NCBI GenBank assembly: GCA_030144725.1
Contig: JASKMD010000013.1
Location: 372,001-436,000 of the forward strand
From: Haematococcus lacustris
Lineage: Eukaryota > Chlorophyta > Chlorophyceae > Chlamydomonadales > Haematococcaceae
DNA: 64,000 nucleotides
Direction: 5' to 3'
Shown piece after piece: positions 9,949 through 20,576 of the stretch. Positions within the stretch are counted from its first letter, which is position 1; every line of letters starts with the position of its first letter. A program made the position numbers and the translations under genes. The notes under the pieces were generated by a model. The model ran no database searches, was not told the origin of the DNA, and saw nothing but the letters and a program-made list of their open reading frames with translations.

Positions 9949-11518
9949 TCAACTAAGTTCCGTTACCCGCTGAAACGCAGGTGCCTCGTCAGCGCTGTCT
10001 CCATAGTGCACCCACCATCCTGCATCCCCCTGCCCACTGCCATGCAGGCTGGTATCCCCAGCAGCGGTGTAATGAGGGAAGCACTGCAAGGACAGCACTT
10101 CACCCAAGCGACCGCCCACAAATCTGGATACACCCACATCAGCCATCAGTAGCCGCCCACCACACCTCTCCGTCATGCCATGCTCCTGAATGGTGTGGCC
10201 CACCACGACACGGCTCACCCCTAGCTCGGCCGCCACTCGAGCAACACCCGCGCACACCTGCACCACCATGTAGCCACGGGCCGTGCACCAAACATCAGCT
10301 GGTGCACACCCCAATTGCACCATCACAGGCGACACAGCCCCCTAGGAGTACTTGTACAAGTGGGGTGGAGAATAAGGTGGCAGAGGGCTAAGCAAAGGGT
10401 GCAGGGTACAGGGAGGGAATGCGGTAGGGGAGGGCAGCAGGGGAGAGCAGCAGGGGAGGGGAGGGCAGCAGGGAAAGGGAGGGCAGCAGGGGAAGGCAGC
10501 AGGGGAGGGGGGGGCAGCAGGGGAGGGGAGGGCAGCAGGGGAGGGGAGGGCAGCAGGGGAGAGCAGCAGGGGAGGGCAGCAGGGGAGGGGAGGGCAGCAG
10601 GGGAGGTAGCAGAGGACCACCTGGGTGTCAGGGTCAGCTGTGTAGTGCCGGCTCCACACCGGGCCACTGCCCCCAAGCAGCTGCCCTGCGCAGTACACAT
10701 CACACCTCAAGCATCACACTCTACACACCATCACACAACACATCACACCAATTCACACTGAGGCTACAGCAAGAACCTGCCCTTGCTCTTGCACCCTTTT
10801 AGGTGGGTGACCATCAAGGTGGGCAAGACTGACCCACCCCATAGCTGCTGCCCCTCCTTCTTGATGATGATGATGATGACGATGATGATGATGTTGGTGA
10901 TGTCCGCCTGGCCACTCCGCCTGAGCCTGGTCTGCCAGCCCTGCACCTGCTCCTGCACCTGCTGACCCCTGCCTGCTGGCCCTGCCCTGCACCTGCTGGC
11001 CTCACCTGCCAGCCCTTGCACCATGCGGCAGCCCCGGTCCTGGCAGTCAGCCAGGGCCGCCTCCACTGCCTGGTTCCAGGCAGCCACCAGGGCAAGGCCC
11101 CGGCGCCGCTGCCGCCCCCCAGCCTCCTCCCCTGCCTGCCAGGCGCCCTCAGTGCTGCTCAGGGCCCTGCGTCGTGTACCCGCCCTGCTGCTGGGGTAGG
11201 GGTCCTGACTCATCAGGCCAGGGTCCCAGGCAGCAGTCCAGTGCGCCCCTGCCTGCTCTGTAGCTGGCATCGCCTTGGCCCTGTCCTGCGTCAGCCTCTC
11301 TCTTGACTCATCCCTGGTTGCAAGGCTTGGAGACACTGTTGGGTCAACAAGGGAGGTGCTGGTTGTGTGCAACTCCCTGCCCTGGCCCGACTGACCACCA
11401 GCTTCCTCTCCCCTCACCCTGCTGCCCCTCTCCTTTCCTTCTGCAAGGTCAACACCCTTCACTGCTGGAGCTAGTGCTGCAGCGGGATACATGTGGGTGC
11501 CACCTGCTCCTCCTGCTC

Positions 11519-11557
<39 letters not shown>

Positions 11558-14500
11558 AGTCAGTAGGGTCGTGTGCAGGAGGAGCAGCGCGAGGTTCTTC
11601 CGCCACTGGGAAGAGGTCCAGCATCCAGGGCAGCAAGGCAGCGTGCACAAACAGGGTGTTGCAGGGGCTGCCTGGGTAGGCAACATGGGCTATGGGGCGG
11701 GTCCGCAACAGCTGACCCAGGGGGGCGCCTGGCTGCAAGGCCTCCATGAGCCGGGCATGCCCTGCCGCCCGGCTGCCACCCCCTCTCCCACCACCGCTGC
11801 TGCTGCTGCTGCTGCTGTGGCCACTGCCATGAGAGATGTTGTTGAAGGTCAGAAACGGGTGTATGTCCAGGCGAGCTAGATGCTGCAGCTCTGAAGGGTT
11901 GAAGTACCTGGCAGGGCAGGGCACTGAACAGAGGATAACTCCAGCAGGCCCTCAAAGGCTGCTGATCTCCGGTAAAAGATGGTGGAAGGTGGTAGCTGCC
12001 AACAGGTAAGGGTGAGCCAGTGGAAACAGATGGTAAGGTAAGGTGATAGTGACCCAGCCAGCCGGCCAGCCCTCGGGGGCACAGGCAGTGAAGGGCAGGT
12101 GGAGCATTGAACCGAAGGGGTGATTGTGGGGTGATTGAAGGTGGTGAGCATGAGATGGTTGGGTGCAGGTGAGGGCTGTGGCTGTCAGGTCCACCCCACC
12201 GTGTGTCCCCCTGTAGCAGCATCAGCTCGTGGTTGCCTAACAGCGTGACCACATCACCGCCAGCAGCCGAGGCCTCCGCCTACAGGGGCAGCGCATGACT
12301 CCTTGTTAAGGGTGCATGGGCGCATGGAAGCTGGAAAGAGAAGAGTCCAGCTGCCTTCTGAGGCTGGCAGGCAAACCGCCCACCCTTGAGCTGTGCAGCA
12401 CCCTCCTGAGGCTGGTTGCCGAGTATGATGATGTCCGCTGTTCCACCTAAGCGTGGAGGCCTCATTTCGCTGGCCCACCTATGAGTCCGTGAACATGAGC
12501 CGTGATAATCCTAATTTGCTTGGCCAAGTCGAAGACCTATTAAAGCATAGCACCTAGCAGGATGGTGGGGTGGGGTGGGGTGGGGTGGGGTGGGGTGGGG
12601 TGGGGTGGGGTGGGGTGGGGTGGGGTGGGGTGGGGTGGGGTGGGGTGGGGTGGGGTGGGGTGGGGTGGGGTGGGGTGGGGTGGGGTGGGGTGGGGTGGGG
12701 TGGGGTGGGGTGGGGTGGGGTGGGGTGGGGTGGGGTGGGGTGGGGTGGGGTGGGGTGGGGTGGGGTGGGGTGGGGTGGGGTGGGGTGGGGTGGGGTGGGG
12801 TGGGGTGGGGTGGGGTGGGGTGGGGTGGGGTGGGGTGGGGTGGGGTGGGGTGGGGTGGGGTGGGGTGGGGTGGGGTGGGGTGGGGTGGGGTGGGGTGGGG
12901 TGGGGTGGGGTGGGGTGGGGTGGGGTGGGGTGGGGTGGGGTGGGGTGGGGCCTCCGGCCTACCTTCAGGCGATGGAAGAGGTGTAGGGCCGCCAGGCTGT
13001 CTGGGCCACGGTCCACTATGTCCCCTGTCTGCACCAGGCTGCTGCGCCCTCCCGCCCAGGCCAGAGCCTGCAAGCAGCCAGTACTGCCAACCTCAGCAGC
13101 GATGTGGAGCCATTGCAGTCACACAACTCTGTTCCACCGTGACAGTGATCAGTGAAAATGATACATACAAAGGTCGAAGAACGTCAAGAAATGAAAAGGA
13201 ACTAGAACATATGGTAACATATGGCTAGACATCACCACCTTTTTGGCGTAAACCACTAGGCGTGGACCACTACAACACGGTGTTTTGTCTGTATGGAGTT
13301 TCCCATGCACATGGCATGGTCGCCTACCACCTACACCACTGCATTACCCTTGCGACAGGGCTAGAGTTGGGGTAAGCTGATAACAGCTCAAGAGGGGGGC
13401 ACACACTACTGCGCCGCAACAGGCTGCTGCTGCTGCTGGGCCTTGGGTGGCCGGTCTCGCAGCCCCTTGTACCCCAGCTCAGGGTACTCCTTGCCCTTGG
13501 CTGGCAGAGCTCCCTGGTCTGGCCAGTAGAACAGCTCCAGTGGGTGCCACCTGCTCTCCCCAATGCGCTGCATGTTCAGCGCTGCATTGCAGTCCCGTTC
13601 TACCCACCTGCCTGACTGTGGTGCTGGCTAGGGTTCAGCAGCCTTGCCCTTGCCTATGTCTTGCCTGTGCCCTCGCCCTTGGTGGGCTGGGTAGGCTCAG
13701 CTGCCTGCTCAACCTTACTGCGCATGGCTGGCAGGGGAGTGCTGGGCCCTGGCTCTGAGGGTGCTGGCTGTGTGGCTTCCTGGCTGCTGCATGGGGCCTG
13801 TGGCAGTTTGCGTGGGGCCACTACCAGGCTCCACATCAGGCCCCGCACTGGCTGGTCAAGCTGCTGGCTCCAGGCTGGGCGCAGCAGCCGTGGGTCCACC
13901 TGCGCTGCTGGGGGTTTCAAGTTGCATCCTGAGCTGTCACAGGGCTGCTGGCCATTCACTGTTTAGCGGTAATTTTCTGCTGTTTCCAAGATATTGCGCC
14001 ACTAGGTGCTATGCTATGTGGCGTCTATGGCTATTCAAAGCAACTTAGAGTTCCCACAACGTATCCTCACGGAGTCATTTAGAAGCAGCCTTCCAGCACA
14101 TTATTCCCCTACTATTACTACAGGGCAGGGGCTGTGTTATCTGTAATCCGACCTGTTGGCATGCAGCAAGCATCCGGCACCAATACCTGATTCACTACCC
14201 CAACCCTTACAGCGTGCGCGATGACACCACCAGCTGCTTCAAGTCCTCCCACCGCTGGATATCAGTCTTGACATCCTGTCTAGCTGGCTGCAGAGGCAGG
14301 CATATCGCTTTCTCATGCCATGCTTTGTGTCATCATGGTAATGTCGTGTTGTCACATGATTGAGTGGCAGCTAGGCTCCCACCTGACCTCATCAATCAGA
14401 CCCAGTCGCTTCAGAGCATGCAGCGCTTGCTGCAGGTCGCCGTGAATGTCTGGAACCAGGGCCAGCCGAGGAGTTGTACGCCAGTTGGCTGACAATTGGA

Positions 14501-14861
14501 GTGTGCCTGAGGCACAACCAAGGACAGTTAGGTATGATCAAGGGGAGAATGTAGGGATACCTATAACTACCCTTCACACGTCAAGTGGACACTAGGCACA
14601 CTAGCAGTGGCCTTTACAAGAATGAGCTCGCAGCCTGTGTTCAATTACGGTTCATGCTTTACTTTTCTGCAGTTAGCAGGCGATGTCATAGGAGAAGCGC
14701 AGGCCAACTGTACCTTCCCCGGCATTCCCCGGCACGCCGTCCTGCGCTGCGTGTGAAATGAAGCCTAGGCCGGCGATAACCAGGACAGCGTACACCACAC
14801 AAACGAGCACACTGACTGCTGTTCGGGACATCCCGCGTGCGATGGTGCGCTGAATTTTCAA
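9949..14861 (-). CDS. Calcineurin-like (Shewanella-like) metallophosphoesterase, multi-exon
   Basis: Exons on the minus strand together carry the full PPP-type metal-binding set. About 14861-14715: a signal-anchor-like start (MKIQRTIARGM, then a hydrophobic stretch VLVCVVYAVLVIAGLGF). About 14500-14402: LVPDIHGDLQQALHALKRLG (motif I, DxHGD). 13072-12963: LVQTGDIVDRGPDSLAALH (motif II). About 12280-12205: VVTLLGNHELMLLQGD (GNHE). 11907 downward: NTLFVHAALLPWM (histidine motif), then a long low-complexity insert. About 10680-10610: GGSGPVWSRHY. About 10330-9949: VVVGHTIQEHGMTERCGG and MADVGVSRFVGG, stop at 9949. This order matches plant and bacterial Shewanella-like phosphatases, which dephosphorylate phosphoproteins; the N-terminus suggests an organelle or secretory location. 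Its introns host the (TGGGG)n array and a Fanzor relic. Exon ends are approximate. Confidence 0.8.
10430..10612. repeat. G-rich minisatellite in phosphatase intron
   Basis: Units of roughly GGGCAGCAGGGGAGGGGA repeated about ten times with length variation. Lies in the intron between the exon near 10610-10690 and the GHT-motif exon. Confidence 0.8.
12563..12950. repeat. (TGGGG)n pentanucleotide array, about 77 perfect units
   Basis: Uninterrupted GGGGT/TGGGG pentamers. On the coding (minus) strand this is (CCCCA)n, beginning about 12 bases after the splice donor of the exon that carries GDIVDRG. The plus strand is strongly G-quadruplex prone. Confidence 0.95.
13240..13965 (-). pseudogene. Fanzor C-terminal relic (lineage II) inside phosphatase intron
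   Basis: On the minus strand about 13965-13650 encodes the region between RuvC-II and RuvC-III (GQQPCDSSGCNLKPPAAQ, then LDQPVRGLMWSLVVAP). About 13620-13385 encodes VERDCNAALNMQRIGE (RuvC-III with catalytic Asp), LELFYWPDQGALPAKGKEYP and a tail PPKAQQQQQPVAAQ, stop. In-frame stops near 13650 and 13630 separate the two parts, so it is either intron-containing or broken; RuvC-I and RuvC-II are absent. The 3' flank down to 13240 resembles the flanks at 31580-31770 and 33700-33870. It lies in the phosphatase gene in the same orientation, between the exons at 14402 and 13072. Confidence 0.7.
14098..14290 (-). pseudogene. LRR-gene fragment plus lineage-III terminal block
   Basis: 14216-14275 on the minus strand resembles the part of the long LRR gene around 7735-7790 (reading roughly WEDLKQLVVSSR). 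It is followed at 14207-14098 by the Fanzor-associated terminal block. The LRR-then-block order matches the two sites at 3.5-3.8 kb and 7.0-7.3 kb. It lies in a phosphatase intron. Confidence 0.5.
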
Positions 14862-15024
14862 ACTCTTTCACTTTCAATTGATATTAGGGTGTGTCCGTTA
14901 ATATTAGCTCCGAGCCAAAAGTAGCGTATTAGCTAATATTAGCGCTAATAATAGCTAAAATGGCGGGAGCTAGTACGGGGAGCTTAGATGAGCTGATTGG
15001 CTGCCGTCTCAAGATTAATTAGTA

Positions 15025-15829
15025 GGTAATTGAGTTTTACTCAGTTGTAATCGTTAATAGACCTCGTTTTAAGAATCGTTAACTGCAGCGACCTGGTGTA
15101 TTAACAAAAGTGGTTGCCAACGAACACGTAACAGCCGGCCAACACCATCGCAGGTGACAAGAAGCATCACATTGCGCGGCTTCGCCGCGCCTATAGAGCT
15201 TCGCCTACGTAAAACTCAATTACACTAGATAATGGAGTCGCTAGGGTCGTTTCAGGTGGTTGAAAAAGGCTCGGTCTCGGCCCTGGCGCGGGACAGCTCT
15301 CGACCTCAGCCAGCGGCCACGTCGCTACGCTCCGTGTCCGCTGGCTTCGGTCTCGAGCTGCCCCGCGCCAGGGCCTCGACCTCGCCTTTTTAAACCGCCT
15401 AAAACGACCCGCGACACCATTATCTACTAAATAATGGTGTCGCGGGTCGTTTTAGGCGGTTTAAAAAGGCGAGGTCGAGGCCCTGGCGCGGGGCAGCTCG
15501 AGACCGAAGCCAGCGGACACGGAGCGTAGCGACGTGGCCGCTGGCTGAGGTCGAGAGCTGTCCCGCGCCAGGGCCGAGACCGAGCCTTTTTCAACCACCT
15601 GAAACGACCCTAGCGACTCCATTATGTAGTGTAATTGAGTTTTACGTAGGCGAAGCTCTATAGGCGCGGCGAAGCCGCGCAATGTGATGCTTCTTGTCAC
15701 CTGCGATGGTGTTGGCCGGCTGTTACGTGTTCGTTGGCAACCACTTTTGTTAATACACCAGGTCGCTGCAGTTAACGATTCTTAAAACGAGGTCTATTAA
15801 CGATTACAATTGAGTAAAACTCAATTACC
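15025..15829. repeat. 805-bp near-perfect palindrome with nested hairpins
   Basis: Two ~399-bp arms are reverse complements with only a few differences that I could see (for example CAGTTG against CAATTG near the ends), around a 7-base spacer at 15424-15430. Each arm contains a second, imperfect inverted repeat of about 90 bp centred near 15330 and 15525 (TTGAAAAAGGCTCGGTCTCG against AGGCGAGGTCGAGGCCCTGG types), so the DNA could fold into a four-hairpin structure. The right end touches, within one base, the start of the Fanzor copy at 15831. No credible gene lies inside; the 79-codon frame at 15461-15700 is a by-product. Confidence 0.9.
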
Positions 15830-15830
15830 A

Positions 15831-17401
15831 AGTTTTAATCCCTACAGCCCTCATGCAACACCAAATTAAAGCATGAGTTGTAATCAAACACAGGCTGCGA
15901 GATCGCTGTTGTAAAGGCTACTGACAGTGTGCCTAATGCCCACTTCAACTCAGCCTTCTGGTGTGTGTGCCTCCAGGCTACTACTAGCAAGAGCTCTACC
16001 CTACTCTATAGCTCTTACTCACACACATCCCCTTTGTGAGGGGTTTGGTATCTTGTTTTATTGGATTGTCTTGCTGTAGCTGGCTATCGCCGCCACTTGC
16101 GCCGCCACTTACGCAACAGGGCCTTGTCACCCCCTCCTCCGTCAGCACCCCCAGCATGCCGGCGTCATGCATCATGCCGTATAGGCCCATGGTGTCTATG
16201 AAGACATGCCGAGCCTGGCACTTGCTGGTGGGGGTGAGGGCATAGGGTGTGGGGGGGCGGGGGGGCCTTGGCAGCAGCCCTGGGTTGGTGAGCTCAGCCT
16301 GCTGCCAAGGCACCATATCCAGCTGCCAGGCTGCCATGGCTGCCTCCATCTCTCTGGTAGTGTGCACCGCATGGCGCAGCAGCCGGCCCCGGTTGACTGG
16401 ATCCTCCACCCAGTCGTCATCCACCCTCTCCCCCTCCTCAAGCCCCAGCAGGCCCCGTTGCAAAGCCACCTCAGCCTGCATGGCTGGAGTCGGCACCACC
16501 CCACCCTGCTCCAGCAGCCAGCTGACGTCCAGGCCGCACACCATGCGGCGCACATAGGTGCACTCCCGCTTTGACCAGGCTGGCAGGTGCCCACCACCCA
16601 CCCCCCAGAATCCAAATCTGCGCCGGTGTTCCTCAGTGCCCAGCAGGACCTTTGCCCCAGCCAGGGACACAGACTTCTTGAGCCTGCCAGCGAAGAGGAG
16701 AGTGAGGATGTTGCTGAAAGCTGTCTCCAGCTGCTTGCCGACGTGGTCCACCATGTTGGTGTCAGACAGGTGGCGGGGGATTGCTGCGAGGCGGGCGCGA
16801 AGGTCAGGGTGCTCTGCCAGCACGGCAGCCACTGCCGCGTTTGGCCGAGTGTTCGCGCCGTTTCCGGGCAAGCCGCGGCACAGCTGCAGGTACAGGTTCC
16901 GGCAGCTCAGGTCCGGGATGGCTGCCTGGGAGACTGGGATGTCTGCGTACACGGGCTGGCCGTGCAGGCCGAGCGGGTCGGCTACGTGAATTGTAAACAA
17001 GCCGCGCACGAGTAAGCCCAACAGCAGGCTGGCGAGCACCCCACGCTCGCTGATGGCCTCCACTCGTGGCTGCACAGCGTCGGCCAGGAAGGCATCCCAA
17101 AGCTCTTGCGGGAGGTGGTCGATGAGGTGGGCTATCTTACACTTCCTGCCGTGGTATGTGTTATCCCTATCGCGGGCAGCGCGGGCCTCTCCGGAAACCT
17201 TTCTATTTTGCTGCGCCTCGGTGAGGTCCGGCTGTAGTGCCTCGTCGCGGTCCTCAATGTCACCGTCCAGGTCCTCCGGCACTGGCCTAGGCACGGTTTG
17301 TCTTTTTTTCTTAGCCATAGAAAACAACATCGTCAAGCCATCACAAATACTATGAATTATCGGTTTTGTTTGTTAGGTTATAATAACAATGACACGGTGA
17401 G
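15831..17401 (-). mobile_element. Internally deleted lineage-I Fanzor element
   Basis: It starts with AGTTTTAATCCCTACAGCCC, as the intact element at 26159 does, and is nearly identical to it apart from a single deletion. 15831-16130 equals 26159-26458, and 16129-17401 equals 28159-29429. The junction lies at about 16129 and removes 1,700 bp; a shared AC dinucleotide at the breakpoints suggests simple end joining. The copy continues without a break into the same LRR flank as the intact element, so it arose by segmental duplication of that locus rather than by independent insertion. Confidence 0.85.
15996..17336 (-). pseudogene. Fanzor N-terminal half only, nuclease domain deleted
   Basis: The open frame of 446 codons matches residues 1-404 of the intact Fanzor protein with a few substitutions (for example EAISERG for ESISERG, LEQGGVVPTPAM for LDQGGVVPTQAM). 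It then runs out of frame through the old 3' end (RPCCVSGGASGG...) to a stop at 15996. All RuvC motifs are gone. If translated, it would be a protein with the N-terminal nucleic-acid-recognition region but no nuclease. N-terminal AKKKRQ could serve as a nuclear localisation signal. It keeps the entire 3' noncoding tail proposed below as omega-RNA. Confidence 0.8.
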
Positions 17402-17903
17402 GTCTGCGCATCAGTGAGCAGCATCAAGCTGAGCAGCATTTCCGCGGTTCGCCACGCCTTGAATTCGTCCCTCGGCAGTCAGGTTCAGAACGACGATGTG
17501 GAGTGGACGACAGATAGCGATGATGACAGATGCGCAAATTATGCCATGTATTGTGGGCGTAATAGCGACTGCGGCATTGACCCTGAGCATCTCTTCACCG
17601 TAGAGGATCTGGACTGCTCCCCTGACATTGCTCAGCGTCTGCTAGACAGCTTCCCCAGCCTAACAGCTCTGTCCATTCATGGCTACTCTGTCACCCGCAG
17701 TGGCCTGGCCAGCCTCATTACCCACCCACAGCTGCACCTACAGCTGCAGCGGCTGGATCTTTCAAGTACCTGCACTAAGCAGCTGCAACGACCCGAGCAG
17801 CCAGGCGCAGTGACCTTGGACAACTTCTTCCAAGGCATCAGGCTCAAGCAGTTGAGCTTGTACACCGGTGACCAGCACCAAGGGGGCGCTGTTTCACTCC
17901 TTT
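17402..17903 (+). pseudogene. Truncated LRR-gene segment
   Basis: Duplicate of 29430-29931: VQNDDVEWTTDSDDDRCANY, LLDSFPSLTALSIHGYSVT, LKQLSLYTGDQHQGGAVSLL. Homology stops abruptly at 17903, where Fanzor lineage-III sequence takes over. There is no ATG start; the frame opens on GTG directly after the element boundary. Confidence 0.8.
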
Positions 17904-17944
17904 GGAGGGCTGTGACAGCTCTTGGTACTTGTTTGATCTAGTGA

Positions 17945-18440
17945 TAAAGAGTGGCAAGCCAACAGACAGGCTGCAAGGCAAGGTATTGACAATGGATGAG
18001 TTCCGCAGAAGCTGTGAACATCAGCTGTGAACATCAGCTGTGAACAGCCTCCAGCCCCTATGGGAGGCGGCTGAACCACAGCGAGCCCATCAGACCTTGA
18101 AGGCTACAACCCCCGGCCAGGTCAGGTTGAGGACCGCTTGTTGTAGTCAGCCTGAAGCCAGTGACTTGAGGCGCCAGTGCGGGGCCTCATGTGGTGCCCC
18201 TGGGGAAACTAGGCCACCCCTGGGGACATTGGCAGATGGCTGGAGAGGGAATGTAACCTAGCCCTCAACCTCCAGCGGGAGGGAGAGGCCCCATGGCGCC
18301 CATTGGAGCTGTGCTGGAGGCCACACCGAGCAGCGGCTCCTGCCCTAGGCAAGGAGTACCCTGGCCTGGGCTATAAGCGGCTGCGTGGCTGAGCACCCAA
18401 GGCACTGGCCCAGCAGCTTATAGCACAGTGATGTGTGCAC
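17945..18440 (+). pseudogene. Fanzor C-terminal relic (lineage III), inactivated
   Basis: SGKPTDRLQGKVLTMDEFRR marks the RuvC-II region with its Glu. A stop follows shortly, and a duplicated GAACATCAGCTGT unit disrupts the next codons. Around 18235-18300 the RuvC-III region reads LERECNLALNLQREGE, where the expected catalytic Asp is Glu. The C-terminus reads LGKEYPGLGYKRLRG, stop, APKALAQQLIAQ, stop. The closest relative is the copy at 20055-20576. Several frameshifts and stops mark it as dead. It abuts the truncated LRR segment. Confidence 0.7.
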
Positions 18441-18464
18441 CAGGCAATGCTATATGATGTATGA

Positions 18465-18630
18465 GTCGCAAGCTGGTGAGCTGGGTGGCGGCCAGGAGTG
18501 CGTCAAGGTCTTGCTGGTACTGAGGTCTGCACTGGGAAGATGCAGGCTATGTAGCCTGGGCAGTGCCGGCAGCAGTTCCAGCAGGCCACTAGTACAATGA
18601 AGACCCTTGATTGTCACCACCTCCCCGATT
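18465..18630 (-). pseudogene. LRR-gene fragment
   Basis: Minus strand reads VVTIKGLHCTSGLLELLPAL then PRLHSLHLPSADLS, which matches the GLPELLPALPRLHTLLFPDA segment of the gene at 29442-30911. There is no start and no continuation. Confidence 0.65.
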
Positions 18631-18639
18631 GTCAATGTC

Positions 18640-20012
18640 CTGCTGGGTACCTGCCAGGTGTTGAGCAGGTACACCTGCACACCGATGCACCCTGAGCACT
18701 GACGCACCTGTACTCCTAAGTACCTAAGTGAGTGTGGCGCTGTGAGATGACTGGTGGTGGCACGGCTGGTGGTGCTGGTGGCGGCTGAGTATGACGGTGT
18801 GTGGTGTGTTGTTTTGGCTTGGCCCACACTTAGTCCTGTAGCGGTGATGATGGCACTGGTCGGGCTGTGAGGTGGTGGTCATGGTGGTGACGGTATTGGG
18901 GGTGATGGTGGTCATGGTGGTGACGGTATTGGGGGTGATGGTGGTGATGGTGGTAATTGTGGTGATGATGGTGGCGATGGCTGATTGTGGTGATGTGTGA
19001 TGGTTGTGATAGTAGTGAAGCTGCAGCAAGCACAGGATCGGATTTCAACACACTCTCCATCACTCTCCTAATCCCCCGCAGCCAGCGTCAGTCCAGGTGG
19101 CAGCAGCAACAGTGCAGCAGCTGGGGACAAGCGTGCCTCGTTGACCCGTCTGGCAGCATTCTCTGTGCCAGCAGCAAGTCTGGCCCAGTTCAAGCGTGCT
19201 CTAGGCAGGTTCTTCTTCACTGCCAAGGCTGTGACCAAGCATGCCCACCTTACTGCCAAGGCTGTGCCCAAGCATGAGCGGGCCCCATGCACGGACATGG
19301 CACAGACAGGCCGCACGCAGCTGGACGATGCGGTCTTGTGCCTGCCCCGCCTGGCTGGCAGCGTGCAAGCATCGTGCACAGTGCGTGAGCAGCTCGCATG
19401 CCTGCGCATGAGTGTGCTCTCTCCAAGCCTGTCAGACCACATGGTTGGCAGAGTAGGAGAACATGGCCACACATGCGTGGCACACATGATTGGCCGAGTA
19501 GGAGCCCATGGCTGACTACACAACTGCAGCCACGGCTGCCACAAGAGGGGTTTGGGCACATGCTTGGCACACAGAGTAGGAGCACATTGCTCACGGCATG
19601 CATGGCTGGCTGGCATATAGGTGTGTCACGACACTGCTATTGGTTGTGATTCTTAACATACTTACCCCTAGCGGGAGTTTCTATGGTTGTTGTGCACCAA
19701 ACTGCATACTCACTGTCACTTTCGTACGTATATGCCGTCGTTCTAGTCGCCACATTCGGATCTGGCCAACCCTAAGTATGATGTTGTGTGTTGTGCCGTG
19801 TGATGTCTTGGCCTGGCACACACTTAGCGATGCAGTGGAGGATGGGGGTGGTTAGGCTGTGAGCGAGGTCTGTGACACCTGTGGTCATTTGCACCCACTT
19901 GCAGCCTGGTTGGCGGTGTGCAGCAGCATGCTCTGGTAGCCCCTGGCCTTGGCATACTCCTCAGCGGCACCCAGCAGCTTGCTGCCGATGCCAGCGCGCC
20001 TGACACTGCATC
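18640..20012 (-). pseudogene. Duplicated 3' part of a NAT8-like acetyltransferase gene
   Basis: About 19898-20012 encodes an acetyl-CoA-binding exon (RRAGIGSKLLGAAEEYAKAR then GYQSMLLHTANQA) almost identical to the exon at 41995-42107. 18640-18900 repeats the intron sequence at 41510-41760, including CTGGTGGTGGCACGGCTGGT and GTCCTGTAGCGGTGATGATG. Upstream and terminal exons are missing. GT-rich simple repeats (18840-19015) fill the intron. The copy shows that the acetyltransferase locus, with its adjacent Fanzor piece, was duplicated. Confidence 0.75.
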
Positions 20013-20054
20013 CATTTAAGAATGTCATCTGCATTGTGTGCCTTGTGTGCCATG

Positions 20055-20576
20055 CAGTTGGAGGAGGCAGCCAGCGTGTCGCGGCAGCAGTAGGGGCCCC
20101 GCAAGCAGCTGGTGGTGTTCTTTGGCAACGCAGGCATTGGCACCCGGGGTGGGTGGGGGGCCAAGGCCGTGCTGCAGGATTGCCGCAAGGTGGTGGAGAG
20201 GCCCAACAGCGGCAAGCCAACCGACAGGGTGCCTGGCAGGGTGGTGACAGAGGAAGAGTTCTGCACCAACAGGGTCAGCTCAACCATGAACAGCCCCCAG
20301 CCCTGTGGGGAGGAGCTGGACAGCAGCAAGCCCACCAGGCCTGAGGACTGGAAGCCCAAGCCGGGTCAGGTGCAGAACCCCTTGTTGCGGTCAGCCTGGA
20401 GCAAGCGGTTCGAGGCGCCAGTGCGGGGGCTCATGTGGTGCCCTTGGCTGGCCCAGGCCACCCCTGGGGACCTTGGCAAATGGGTGGACAGGGACTGCAA
20501 CGCAGCCCTCAACCTCCAGCGGGCAGGGGAGAGCGAATGGCGCCCACTGGAGCTGTGCAGGTGGCCACGTATAGTA
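20055..20576 (+). pseudogene. Fanzor (lineage III), 3' third with RuvC-II and RuvC-III, interrupted
   Basis: After a splice-acceptor-like CCATGCAG the frame reads LVVFFGNAGIGTRGGWGAKA, then VPGRVVTEEEFCTNRVSS (RuvC-II Glu), FEAPVRGLMWCPWL and KWVDRDCNAALNLQRAGE (RuvC-III Asp), up to LELCRWP. An in-frame TAG occurs near 20092 (SRQQ, stop, GPRK). The expected last ~40 residues are missing here; a matching tail (QGKEYPALGFKKLRDRAPK...QQPVAQ, stop) reappears at 24478-24563, so the gene seems to have been split by the MITE and the transposon between. The RuvC-I exon is not found upstream. Confidence 0.75.

Noticed and set aside
12562..13228. Long Gly/Trp/Val open frames over the TGGGG array
   Set aside because: They exist only because the pentamer repeat has no stop codons; the host gene on the other strand has an intron here.
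14895..14960. TAATATTA-containing stem-loops resembling a rolling-circle replication origin
   Set aside because: No replication initiator gene is present and the motif is part of a short AT-rich palindromic repeat; chance or transposon-end sequence is more likely.
15461..15700. 79-codon frame within the palindrome
   Set aside because: Mirrored by the opposite arm, no homology, and crosses hairpin stems.
16206..17355. Plus-strand frames across the Fanzor gene (also at 28082-29383)
   Set aside because: Antisense shadows of the GC-rich Fanzor exon, repeated identically in both copies because the DNA is duplicated.
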